Shown here: piece by piece, positions 7,953 to 14,849 of the stretch
Layout of the letters: each line of letters starts with the position of its first letter
Numbering within the stretch: the first letter of the stretch is position 1
Virus record (IMG/VR): IMGVR_UViG_3300010354_000809
Span: 1-21,518 of that record
Length of the DNA: 21,518 nucleotides
Strand: one strand, 5' to 3'
Source: a virus
Notes under the pieces: generated by a model
What the model saw: the letters and a program-made list of their open reading frames with translations, nothing else
Told to the model about the DNA's origin: nothing
Databases searched by the model: none
Program-made: the position numbers and the translations under genes

Positions 7953-8364
7953 AGTATTTCTTTTTGATTGTTATGTCTAAGGTTTCTATAAAGTCGAACC
8001 CATACTCAGATAGATCTTTTAGTAAGACTAGGGATACCGCTTTAAGAAAAATGTTTATATCTTTCTCTCCGCAGTTCTTTTGTTTAAGAACGTCTAGGAT
8101 TTCTCTAAAGGTTAAGCTGTGGTTCAGATTCTTCTCATCAACCTTTCTAACCTTGTTTATTTTGTTGTATAGATTAGGAGCGATTTCTTTCCATAGATCT
8201 TTGTCTTTAGTAGCTTTATAGATCAATAAGATCATCGCTATGTTTTTGTTGAAGTCTACAGAATCAAGAACGTTTATCGCCATCACCCTATTCTCTACAT
8301 CACTAGACAGTATCATCTTTTCTAATGATTCATAATCTAAATCTATGTTTACTTTTTTTGCCAT
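7936..8364 (-). CDS. Unknown 142-aa helical protein with HEAT-like motif, linked to the MoxR/VWA pair
   Basis: Soluble, Lys-rich, apparently all-helical protein without a recognised family. Residues 16-38 (KMILSSDVENRVMAI, then NVLDSVDF) resemble one HEAT-like helical hairpin. They match segments in the 397-aa protein (4034-5227), the 90-aa protein (19675-19947) and, more weakly, the 74-aa protein (20473-20697). It overlaps the VWA gene by 17 bases and the preceding 75-aa gene by 35 bases, so it is almost certainly cotranslated with the VWA/MoxR pair. It may be an adaptor or substrate of that pair (inference). The start is the ATG at 8364, directly followed by an A7 run. Confidence 0.75.
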   Translation of the reverse strand: MAKKVNIDLDYESLEKMILSSDVENRVMAINVLDSVDFNKNIAMILLIYKATKDKDLWKEIAPNLYNKINKVRKVDEKNLNHSLTFREILDVLKQKNCGEKDINIFLKAVSLVLLKDLSEYGFDFIETLDITIKKKYYEQTR

Positions 8365-8557
8365 TAGTTTTTGTTTTTAAACCTTCATCATCTAACCAGT
8401 CTAGCTGAAACAATACATTGTTTAATTCCATTACAGTTATAAATGCAGGATTATTAATATCAATATTATCTAGTTCATATGTTTTTTCTAAGAGCTTGAT
8501 AGCTTTATTAACCGAAACTCTTACTCTTTCTTTGATTTGTTCTACTCTGTCTTCCAT
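8330..8557 (-). CDS. Small helical protein of unknown function, 75 aa
   Basis: The first 40 residues form a charged amphipathic helix (EDRVEQIKERVRVSVNKAIK), and the last 15 are basic (KTKTNGKKSKHRFRL). The start ATG at 8557 shares its A with the TAA stop of the DUF6915 gene (TAATG), and the end overlaps the 142-aa gene by 35 bases. The gene spacing supports it as real; no family is recognised. The basic tail lies wholly in the overlap with the next gene and may carry little function. Confidence 0.65.
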   Translation of the reverse strand: MEDRVEQIKERVRVSVNKAIKLLEKTYELDNIDINNPAFITVMELNNVLFQLDWLDDEGLKTKTNGKKSKHRFRL

Positions 8558-8898
8558 TAGTCTTCTAGTTTAGTTGTTCTTCGCATCCAGTCTTTAGGAG
8601 CTTTAAAATTGTCTAGCCATTCCTTAGCTGATGGTAAGTGACCATTACAATCCTCCTTGACATGTTGCTCACCCACGTACCGGGTGTATACTATTTTGCC
8701 ATCACTGTTGGTAAAGCTTGCACCAAATATTTTCTCACACTCAAAGATACCCTCTGAGTGATGCCTAAACATTCTGTGTGCGCTATGTCCAACCCAGGCT
8801 TTGGTTTCATCAAACCACTCGTGATATTTTAGATAGTCAGATATCTGACCTCCCCATTTTTTCACTGAGCTTTTGGCATGCTGTATCGGGTGTGCCAT
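8557..8898 (-). CDS. DUF6915 family protein, 113 aa
   Basis: Conserved small protein with the hallmarks of DUF6915: N-terminus MAHPIQHAKSSVKKWGG, then HEWFDETKAWVGHSAHR, FRHHSEGIFECEKIFG and GEQHVKEDCNGHLPSAKEWL. The many conserved His, Asp and Glu residues suggest a metal-binding fold, but no function is established to my knowledge. I chose the ATG at 8898, where the family begins, not the TTG at 8904. The first 62 bases overlap the 3' end of the HNH gene in another frame. A truncated, diverged second copy of the N-terminus lies at 9535-9627 on the other side of the HNH gene. Confidence 0.85.
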   Translation of the reverse strand: MAHPIQHAKSSVKKWGGQISDYLKYHEWFDETKAWVGHSAHRMFRHHSEGIFECEKIFGASFTNSDGKIVYTRYVGEQHVKEDCNGHLPSAKEWLDNFKAPKDWMRRTTKLED

Positions 8899-9487
8899 TT
8901 TCAATAAAAGTTTTTAGTTTTGTTATCCATTTTTTAAAATCTGACAGTGTTAAATCACTCTTAGCTCTGTTACATATTTTACAACAGGGTACTACATTGT
9001 TTATAGTATAGCCTTTTTTAGAGTCTACTCTATCAATGCCGTTATAAAATACAGGTACACCAGATCTAATTTTATCTGTACCAGGATGCTTTAACTGATA
9101 AACTTGAGAAGGAGGAGTCTTGCAATAGTAACAGTCTAATCCGATTAAAGACTTAAAAGTTTCATAGCTTAACTCAAAAGAAAGTCCTCTACGAACAGCA
9201 TGTTTTTTATAAACATACATTATAGCTTTGTGACCAACCTCTTTATCTTTTTCTTTTTCTACACCTCTGCAAGGTTTTAAACCACAAGAAGTACTAGTAC
9301 CATTTCTAATATTATTTAGACACACGCGTTTTTGCTTACCACATTTACATCGTGCTTCAATGTACCTTCTTCCTGTTCTACTGTTTTTTTCTAGATCTTG
9401 AATATAGATCCAGTCAGTTAATTCTCCTTTAGTTGTGTACAGTTTATCATTTAAAGAAAACTGTAGAGCTGTTTTAAACTTTCCCAT
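8837..9487 (-). CDS. HNH homing-type endonuclease
   Basis: 216 aa. The N-terminal part has a zinc-ribbon-like DNA-binding region (CKCGKQKRVCLNNIRNG, then TSTSCG, about 47-69) common in phage homing nucleases. The nuclease domain has CYYC (119-122), the NGIDRVDSKKGYTINN core (149-164) and PCCKICNRAK (167-176), a typical HNH layout with structural cysteines and IDRVD in place of a catalytic-His core. The natural protein probably ends near WITKLKTFIENG (about 198). The last 18 or so residues are read out of frame through the start of the DUF6915 gene. It sits between a broken and an intact DUF6915 gene, which suggests it arrived as a selfish insertion. Codon use looks as AT-rich as its neighbours. 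Confidence 0.9.
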   Translation of the reverse strand: MGKFKTALQFSLNDKLYTTKGELTDWIYIQDLEKNSRTGRRYIEARCKCGKQKRVCLNNIRNGTSTSCGLKPCRGVEKEKDKEVGHKAIMYVYKKHAVRRGLSFELSYETFKSLIGLDCYYCKTPPSQVYQLKHPGTDKIRSGVPVFYNGIDRVDSKKGYTINNVVPCCKICNRAKSDLTLSDFKKWITKLKTFIENGTPDTACQKLSEKMGRSDI

Positions 9488-9534
9488 AATAGATTATTTG
9501 TAAATACATACGCAATGTACGACAAAATAATCTT

Positions 9535-9627
9535 CTATGCAAATCTTTTATGAATGTGCTGATAGTCCTCTGGCTTACCACCAAACTTCTTAGCACTAGA
9601 TTTTGCGTGTTGCATAGGATGCGCCAT
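9535..9627 (-). pseudogene. Truncated duplicate of the DUF6915 N-terminus
   Basis: An ATG at 9627, two bases after the stop of the DUF6878 gene, opens a 30-codon frame beginning MAHPMQHAKSSAKKFGG and continuing KPEDYQHIHKRFA before a TAG. The first 17 residues match the intact DUF6915 protein at 8557-8898 except at I/M, V/A and W/F. The match is lost after the IH that would precede the WFDE segment. Nearly every codon in the shared part differs at the third base, so the copies are diverged, not a recent direct duplication. The frame ends 47 bases before the HNH start. It is best read as the stump of a DUF6915 gene cut off by the HNH insertion. Confidence 0.8.
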
Positions 9628-9629
9628 AG

Positions 9630-10001
9630 TTAATCAAATTCTACATCACCCTCATGATCATAGCTTTCTACATTTGTATATCTAATATTGTTTTCTATGG
9701 TATAGTTTGCTGACTCTACATCAATTACTATAATACCATATCCGCCATCATTGTTATACCAATCTTCTATATCCTGTGTTAAGTAATAAGAATAATTTTT
9801 TATAAGCTCGTGAACCTCCATATTTATCCCAAGAGTGTGTCTAGTATTTAAGTCTTCATCTGGATTTTCCAAGTTATAATAGATTGCATCTATGTCGCCG
9901 CTGTCTCCACCACCGGAGTATTCAACCTTGACATACTTTACACCTTTATCTTTTAGGTGTATAAAAGCTTTTGTTAGTTCTTCTTTTTGACTAAAGCTCA
10001 T
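9630..10001 (-). CDS. DUF6878 family protein, 123 aa
   Basis: Acidic small protein matching the DUF6878 pattern as I remember it: a G-x-GDSGDID core (YSGGGDSGDIDAIYY, about 28-42), then EDWYNNDGGYGIIVIDV (about 79-95) and a closing NIRYTNVESYDHEGDVEFD. Function is unknown. The ATG at 10001 overlaps the stop of the RuvC-like gene in an ATGA junction. The stop lies two bases before the truncated DUF6915 frame, so DUF6878 and DUF6915 were adjacent cotranscribed genes before the HNH insertion. Confidence 0.8.
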   Translation of the reverse strand: MSFSQKEELTKAFIHLKDKGVKYVKVEYSGGGDSGDIDAIYYNLENPDEDLNTRHTLGINMEVHELIKNYSYYLTQDIEDWYNNDGGYGIIVIDVESANYTIENNIRYTNVESYDHEGDVEFD

Positions 10002-10519
10002 AGTGTGTTTCTTTTTGCGTATTCCGCCATTAGTACTGCATCAACTAGTCCGTCGTGAGGCTTCTTAGCTTTTGGTCCAAAGGTTAGATCTACATTAGGA
10101 AAGAGTCTCTTTACAGCAACGAGTGCCATAGCTTTAGTATCTTTCTTTGTGCTTCCTGCTTTGAGGATCTCATCTACTCCTTGGAACATTTGCTTTTGCC
10201 AATCGACTGCTCTAACCTTTGTGTAGGATATGCTATGGGCAATGCACGCCATCTCTATAGCTCCGGACTGGTGGCCCATTGAGAATGCTGTAGACTTTGC
10301 CGAACCAAAGATTACTCCTAGCTTTTCAAATACAACGTGAAGATTGCAAGCGTATGCTACGCGTAGATCTCTCATCATATCTGATAGCTCATGATAATCT
10401 ACCTGGTCTTTTATCATAGGCATAGGTACAGTATGTATCTCTTGACTACCGTTTTTGTTTTCCATAATCGCTATAGCACCGTGCTTGCCGATGTCTATAC
10501 CTACATAGGTTTTATTCAT
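9998..10519 (-). CDS. RuvC-like Holliday junction resolvase
   Basis: 173-aa RNase H-fold endonuclease. The acidic active-site residues are visible: D9 in VGIDIGKHGAIAI, E65 in VVFEKLG, and D156 with D160 in PHDGLVDAVLMAEYAKR. The length fits bacterial and phage RuvC (about 160-180 aa). Such enzymes cut four-way junctions formed in recombination and replication, and in phages clear branched DNA before packaging. It is cotranscribed with the primase and the 55-aa protein, with ATGA overlaps on both sides. Confidence 0.9.
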   Translation of the reverse strand: MNKTYVGIDIGKHGAIAIMENKNGSQEIHTVPMPMIKDQVDYHELSDMMRDLRVAYACNLHVVFEKLGVIFGSAKSTAFSMGHQSGAIEMACIAHSISYTKVRAVDWQKQMFQGVDEILKAGSTKKDTKAMALVAVKRLFPNVDLTFGPKAKKPHDGLVDAVLMAEYAKRNTL

Positions 10520-10683
10520 AGGTGATATTCTTTTAATCCGTTTATAGTTTTTACTACAGATTTAAGCCTTTTTATGAGGCGTTTTGTTTCTTTTGGATTA
10601 TCCTTTACAGGAATAGATGCTACCAAAACCTCTGCGAACTTTTCTAAGTCACGCAGAGCATCTCTTAATAGTTTATGATTCAC
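10516..10683 (-). CDS. Small helical protein, 55 aa
   Basis: This short gene fills the gap between primase and RuvC. It begins with a GTG (10683) inside the last codons of the primase gene and ends with a TGA that overlaps the RuvC ATG (ATGA). It begins MNHKLLRDALRDLEKFAEVL and ends KSVVKTINGLKEYHL, a very basic, fully helical pattern with an IPVKDNP break. The tight fit between two real genes and the absence of any competing frame support it, though the GTG start is a choice without an ATG alternative. No family is recognised. Confidence 0.6.
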   Translation of the reverse strand: MNHKLLRDALRDLEKFAEVLVASIPVKDNPKETKRLIKRLKSVVKTINGLKEYHL

Positions 10684-11677
10684 TTTGTACATTGAGTGCT
10701 TGTCTTAATAAAGGTGTTATTATTTCTCGAACCTTGTCCAAACCATGCGCTTCTATTGCATCTGAGATATCTTTCTCTAGCTCTAGGTGAACGCTTGGTA
10801 TACCATAACGATCCTGATATTTCTGCATAGCAGCTATACCTGCGGCATCGTTGTCAAATAGGGTGCACACGTTTTTATACTTATGTTTATAAGCAGCAAC
10901 CATGTGTTCTCCGATTAGTGTATTCTCACTATCGGGTGCAATCATTTCTATGTTAGAAAAGCCTAGCTTCTTTAAAGCCATCATGTCTTTTAGAGAACTG
11001 CATATTACCAGATAAGGAACATCATAGGTTAGTTGATCTGAACCTTGTATGTATTCTCTTATCTTAATAAACTTTGTGTCTCTTACTTTAGGCTGATAGA
11101 TTTTATAGAGCAAGCCATCGTTTCTAAAATAGCCATAGATAAACTGGCCTTTTATTTCCAGTTCTTTCACAGATCCATCTTCTTCTTTAGACATCTTATA
11201 GGACTCCAAAGGTGTTACGTTATAGAACTCTAGTATTCTAGATCCTATATGATACTTGCTCCAATAGTTTTTGTCTAACGTATTCCAGCCTCTTGGTGTT
11301 GCATCTGTAACTTTAAACTTAGCCCGGAGTTTGAACTCGCGTACTTCGTATCCTTCTTTGTTATTAAGTGTCCATTGGTTGAAGTCTTCGATTATCTTGA
11401 ATGCTGCATCGCCTCTGCTTGAAAGATTAAACATCATTTGAACGAGAGCGATTGCATCACCAGATCTATCGTGAGAAGAAAAATCTTTGAACTTATAGCT
11501 TTGAGTATTCTTAGAAAAGTATACAAACATGGATGGGTTCTTTTCCAAAGGATTGAATACCGAGGTCATCTTTATATCTTGACCTGTGAGTTTCTCTGTA
11601 AGCTTTAAGTAATACTCGAATACCCATTCTCTAGGTACTTCGTTTAGATTTGATATGAGAGCTTTTGTTCTTAGCAT
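10673..11677 (-). CDS. DnaG-like TOPRIM primase
   Basis: 334-aa primase that lays down RNA primers. The N-terminal region keeps the CHC2-like pattern without zinc ligands (VFNPLEKNPSMFVYF, YKFKDFSSHDRSGDAIALVQ, about 40-80); there are no cysteines there. The TOPRIM domain starts at PYLVICSSLKDMMALKKLG (221-239), where the usual catalytic Glu is Ser in the SSLKD motif. It continues to the acidic pair D275-N-D277 in LFDNDAAG. I took the ATG at 11677; the alternative GTG at 11704 lies inside a terminator hairpin. Its unit starts after that terminator and leads into the 55-aa, RuvC and DUF6878 genes. No helicase domain is fused; DnaB is encoded separately. Confidence 0.88.
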   Translation of the reverse strand: MLRTKALISNLNEVPREWVFEYYLKLTEKLTGQDIKMTSVFNPLEKNPSMFVYFSKNTQSYKFKDFSSHDRSGDAIALVQMMFNLSSRGDAAFKIIEDFNQWTLNNKEGYEVREFKLRAKFKVTDATPRGWNTLDKNYWSKYHIGSRILEFYNVTPLESYKMSKEEDGSVKELEIKGQFIYGYFRNDGLLYKIYQPKVRDTKFIKIREYIQGSDQLTYDVPYLVICSSLKDMMALKKLGFSNIEMIAPDSENTLIGEHMVAAYKHKYKNVCTLFDNDAAGIAAMQKYQDRYGIPSVHLELEKDISDAIEAHGLDKVREIITPLLRQALNVQSES

Positions 11678-11681
11678 AAAA

Positions 11682-11712
11682 TAAAAAAGGGAGAGCTGTA
11701 ACACCCTCCCTT
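11682..11712 (-). terminator. Intrinsic terminator after the ssDNA-binding protein gene
   Basis: On the minus strand AAGGGAG (11712-11706) pairs perfectly with CTCCCTT (11693-11687) around a 12-nt loop, followed by TTTTATTTTAT. It lies between the putative SSB gene and the primase gene and shares GGGAGGG ... AGCTCTCCC with the hairpin at 1983-2006. Confidence 0.8.
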
Positions 11713-11728
11713 ATTATTTAGGTTAGGA

Positions 11729-12418
11729 TTACAGCTTAAAATCGCTGTTAGTAATAGGGCCTTTGCCAGATGGTTCGTTACCAAAAGACTGTACCTTTTC
11801 TTCTTCTTTCTTCTTGATGTGTTCTTTAGGATCGAACTGAAGAATCTTGCTAGGAGCTTTAGTTACAGACTCAAAGGGAACACCCGCACGGCTAAACTTT
11901 GGAAAGAATAAATAGTAGTCAGTATATCCGCCTTTGTTAGTATACTCGTTACCTGCGATACATACATTCAACTCTTTATTCTTGAAAGGTTTATCGTTAG
12001 AGAATGCTTCAATCAAAGAGTGAACTGTCGCATGTTTACCGTCTTCGCCTTCGAACCATTCAACGCAATCTAGTTCTACACATAGACTCTTTAAGAATCG
12101 TAGTATTTCAGCATCTCTTTTTATTTCTCTTCCTCCTTTAGTAAAGCCATCAGAGAATGCAAAGTCGCTGACTTTTACTCTACCGGTTTGACCAGCATGA
12201 TATCCTTTGCTAGGATCGTCACGATCTATTTGCCAGCCTTGAAAGTTTTCATCTTCAATAGCTGGACCTTCAACATGTAGAACAATATGTAATGCACCTG
12301 GTTTAAACTTATAGTCTTCAAGTGTTACATGATTGATTGTAACCGTATGGTTACCTGGTTTTAGGCTCTTTGGTGTTCCTCCACCGCCGCCTGTCTTTAC
12401 GTCTTTTGTGTTTAGCAT
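11729..12418 (-). CDS. Putative single-stranded DNA-binding protein, 229 aa
   Basis: Likely replisome ssDNA-binding protein, inferred from composition and place. It has a Gly-rich N-terminus (TGGGGGTPKSLKPGNHTVTI), a beta-strand-rich core (HTVTINHVTLEDY, ALHIVLHVEGP, ELNVCIAGNEY, YTDYYLFFPKF) compatible with an OB fold, and a hydrophilic tail ending NSDFKL. SSB C-termini often end in a short acidic/Phe peptide that docks partners; here it is only partly alike. It lies directly after the Sak4-like ATPase gene in the DnaB unit and before a terminator. A different nucleic-acid-binding role is possible. Confidence 0.55.
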   Translation of the reverse strand: MLNTKDVKTGGGGGTPKSLKPGNHTVTINHVTLEDYKFKPGALHIVLHVEGPAIEDENFQGWQIDRDDPSKGYHAGQTGRVKVSDFAFSDGFTKGGREIKRDAEILRFLKSLCVELDCVEWFEGEDGKHATVHSLIEAFSNDKPFKNKELNVCIAGNEYTNKGGYTDYYLFFPKFSRAGVPFESVTKAPSKILQFDPKEHIKKKEEEKVQSFGNEPSGKGPITNSDFKL

Positions 12419-12434
12419 TTGTTTTTACTTTAGA

Positions 12435-13196
12435 TTAATCTATATATACTTTGTCCCAATGAGTTACAAGACCTTTGTCTGTCATCTCAGAGATTACAAT
12501 CTCTTGATTACGCAGATGCTCTGGTCTCGCACCACAAGATACCTCATCTGTGGTCTTAAAGCTAAGGATATTTTGGTTACCCTTCCTGAACAGATAGCCG
12601 ATGGCATCTGACTGAGAAGTGGTTATCCTTTTTAGTTTACCTGTAAGATCCAAATCCATACTGCTGAAATCAGCTCCTGCCTTTTCTAGCATTACATCTT
12701 TGATGTGACCAATCAAGATTACTCTTGGTGCCCACGTCTTGATGTACTCTATGATCTTAGTAAAGGCTTCGCGAAGATAAGGATATCCTGCGCCGTTAGG
12801 CATGTTAAGGATAGACCCATACTCCGGCTTTAGTTTACTGAACCAGTTCTTACCCATAGAAGTTCTAGAATAGATAAGCTCTGCATAAGGTATACACATT
12901 TCCTCTAATGCGGTAATAGTATCTACAGCCACATACTTGTATGGCTTTCCTTGTGCAATAATAGCTTCACCGATATCCTTGATATCTTCTACAGAGTGTG
13001 CTTGGATTTTCATAGCGTCGATATAATCAGTACCGCTCTCCAGATCTAGGATTAAACAATCCTCTAGCTGTGCGAACAGGCTGGTCTTACCCACCTTTGG
13101 CTTTGAAAATACAATCAAGTTCTTTGGACTTTGTTGAGCGGCAGCTATCTTAGCTGTCGGCAGTACAATCTTTGGCTTTTCTTTTACTTCACTCAT
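12435..13196 (-). CDS. Sak4-like RecA-fold ATPase (recombinase)
   Basis: 253-aa ATPase of the phage Sak4/AAA_24 type, a minimal RecA-core protein proposed to promote single-strand annealing with SSB. Walker A is SKPKVGKTS (31-39), an acidic strand LILDLESGTDY follows (48-58), Walker B is YVAVDTIT (88-95), and VILIGHIKD supplies the next core strand. The Walker A spelling and length are typical of Sak4. It is encoded next to the putative SSB and in the same unit as DnaB, which fits the described functional link of Sak4 with SSB. The RecE-like nuclease at 3010-4047 would supply its ssDNA substrate (inference). Confidence 0.8.
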   Translation of the reverse strand: MSEVKEKPKIVLPTAKIAAAQQSPKNLIVFSKPKVGKTSLFAQLEDCLILDLESGTDYIDAMKIQAHSVEDIKDIGEAIIAQGKPYKYVAVDTITALEEMCIPYAELIYSRTSMGKNWFSKLKPEYGSILNMPNGAGYPYLREAFTKIIEYIKTWAPRVILIGHIKDVMLEKAGADFSSMDLDLTGKLKRITTSQSDAIGYLFRKGNQNILSFKTTDEVSCGARPEHLRNQEIVISEMTDKGLVTHWDKVYID

Positions 13197-13206
13197 ATAT
13201 GTTGTG

Positions 13207-13746
13207 TTATGATTTCTTAATAAGCTTGTTAAGCCATTCCTTTTTGCTTACAGGAAGCTTCCATAATACAGCCGCTAGATCACGAATACTGGCTTCATTT
13301 AATGAAACATCATCAACATCAGCTGGTATTTCTAGTGCTAGTTGTTTGCCATTTGCTTCTTCCACTTTCGTTTCAGGAGGGTTTACTTTTACAAGTATAA
13401 GCTCAGCAACTGGAACAAAAAACCTAATGCTACCATTAGTATCATGTCTTTGATATTCGTCTTTGTAGTTAGGATTGTATCGCCATTTGTATAGTCTTCT
13501 ATCCGGATCTTTCGGGATATTGTCATACTCAGAATCTTCTGTATAGATGTCTTGTCCCTTTGCCATCTCGCTTGCGAAGAAAGCAACGTGAGGTTCAAGA
13601 CTTGTTATCTCCTTTGGCTTATAGAAAAGCTTAGGGATAAACAGAGGATCTTTGATTCCAATAGCTTCGAAAGTAGTACGGTGAAACTCTTCCATTTGAC
13701 GTTTCCTTTCCTTCTTTTCGTCTACTTTTTCTGTTGTGTTTATCAT
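13207..13746 (-). CDS. Unknown 179-aa protein in the DnaB unit
   Basis: No family recognised. The N-terminus is charged and helical (TTEKVDEKKERKRQMEEFHR), the middle is rich in Tyr, Asp and Arg (DPDRRLYKWRYNPNYKDEYQ), and the C-terminus has a compact helical segment (SIRDLAAVLWKLPVSKKEWL). Its start is the ATG at 13746, one base beyond the DnaB stop (13748-13750), and it ends 10 bases before the Sak4-like ATG. The position between helicase and recombinase suggests a replisome accessory role, without direct evidence. Confidence 0.7.
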   Translation of the reverse strand: MINTTEKVDEKKERKRQMEEFHRTTFEAIGIKDPLFIPKLFYKPKEITSLEPHVAFFASEMAKGQDIYTEDSEYDNIPKDPDRRLYKWRYNPNYKDEYQRHDTNGSIRFFVPVAELILVKVNPPETKVEEANGKQLALEIPADVDDVSLNEASIRDLAAVLWKLPVSKKEWLNKLIKKS

Positions 13747-13747
13747 A

Positions 13748-14773
13748 TTACTTTGTTGTTTTTAGTCCTTCAGTTGGCGGTGTTTCCATCTCACTGACCT
13801 GCATCTTTTCGAACTCTGCTTTCATAAAACTCATACGAGCGTCCCCGTTTCTAGCTTTTAGAAAGTGGAATACAAGAACATTAATGTCTTCGATAATATG
13901 TCTATCTACACCGTAATATCTGATCTTCTGTTTAGCTGGTCTGTTTACACCTACGACAGTGTCAGCATGCTGGAGAAGCGCATCTGAACCATAGATATCA
14001 GATTCTAAGATATAGTTACCATACTTACCGTTTTCATTTCTTTCAGGTCTATCGATGTCTCTGTTGAGTTGACTAAGAATGATGAATGCAATTGGATACT
14101 TTCGTTTTAAATCTGTGAGTGCGCTACCCAAAGCGAACAACATTTCGCGATCGTCTTTTTCAAACGATGCTCGCTTAAGTAATAATGAGTGATCAAGAGT
14201 GACTATTGTTTTGGTGAATTCACGATATGCTTTTCCATCAGTGTCGACTTTCTGAATAGAGTGAGCATCCATGTACTCTGCGATTATCTGCCGGAACTCT
14301 GATACAGTACACGATTCGTCTATGAGATCTATAGGATACTTGATCATATCCCTAGCATAATCATAACACTTTGCCATGTCTGCAGTTGTTAGTGCTTCGC
14401 CTGCACTGCATAAATACTTATAAGCTTTACCTATGTGCGCTGAGAAAGATCGCATAGCTGATACTCTTCCTACCATTTCTAGACTGAAGTCTAACACTCT
14501 AAAGTGTTGGTTAGGATTTAGAGTAAAGGCTTCTCGAACTATCTGATCTTTGATCAGAGTCTTTCCTGTTGCTGGACGGGCTGCTATTATAGTAGTAGAG
14601 TTCCATTCTATGCCATCTGCTATGGCATCATTGAACTTGGGCCATGGAGTTTTAATACTTGTAATCCTACCAGTGCGTCGACCATCCATATAGTCGAGAG
14701 CCTCTTGATATGATTGCTTATTATCTTTCCACTTTCTTTGTCTGAACTTTGGTTGGTTGGTTTCCTGACTCAT
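13748..14773 (-). CDS. dnaB: DnaB-type replicative helicase (ATPase core)
   Basis: 341 aa, equal to the C-terminal RecA-like half of DnaB without the N-terminal primase-binding collar. Visible: Walker A ARPATGKT (65-72), DFSLEM (95-100), Walker B IVTLDH (190-195), the SQLNRD motif (234-239) and the arginine-finger motif KARNG (306-310). It should form a hexamer that unwinds the fork. With the DnaG-like primase and PolB it makes a near-complete replisome. Its own promoter (14850-14880) and a structured leader lie upstream, so it heads the unit running through the 179-aa, Sak4 and SSB genes. Absence of the collar suggests that primase and loader contact it differently. Confidence 0.9.
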   Translation of the reverse strand: MSQETNQPKFRQRKWKDNKQSYQEALDYMDGRRTGRITSIKTPWPKFNDAIADGIEWNSTTIIAARPATGKTLIKDQIVREAFTLNPNQHFRVLDFSLEMVGRVSAMRSFSAHIGKAYKYLCSAGEALTTADMAKCYDYARDMIKYPIDLIDESCTVSEFRQIIAEYMDAHSIQKVDTDGKAYREFTKTIVTLDHSLLLKRASFEKDDREMLFALGSALTDLKRKYPIAFIILSQLNRDIDRPERNENGKYGNYILESDIYGSDALLQHADTVVGVNRPAKQKIRYYGVDRHIIEDINVLVFHFLKARNGDARMSFMKAEFEKMQVSEMETPPTEGLKTTK

Positions 14774-14784
14774 ATTAACGGCGA

Positions 14785-14841
14785 CAATTCCCTGAGCATA
14801 TTGTTTTTATATGCTAACAGAGGAATATTTTTAAGGGATTG
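14785..14841 (-). promoter_or_regulatory. Structured 5' leader of the DnaB gene
   Basis: Between the predicted transcription start and the DnaB ATG, the minus-strand RNA can form AGCATAT (14815-14809), a 7-nt loop, and ATATGCT (14801-14795), a perfect 7-bp stem. An outer stem pairs CAATCCCT (14841-14834) with AGGGAATTG (14793-14785) with one bulge. No U-run follows, so it is not a terminator. It may control translation of the helicase, but this is inference. Confidence 0.4.
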
Positions 14842-14849
14842 TTAGTATA

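Noticed and set aside
8330-8364. A7 run at the overlap of the 75-aa and 142-aa genes as a programmed frameshift site
   Set aside because: The run does not form a proper X-XXY-YYZ slippery heptamer in the first frame, and the second gene has its own ATG.
2437-9553. Exact 15-base repeat (TGCAAATCTTTTATG) at about 2438 and 9539
   Set aside because: A repeat of this length is expected about once by chance in an AT-rich window of this size, and the contexts differ.
13389-13598. Leftward 69-aa frame inside the 179-aa gene
   Set aside because: It lies wholly within a better supported gene in another frame, with no gene junction of its own.
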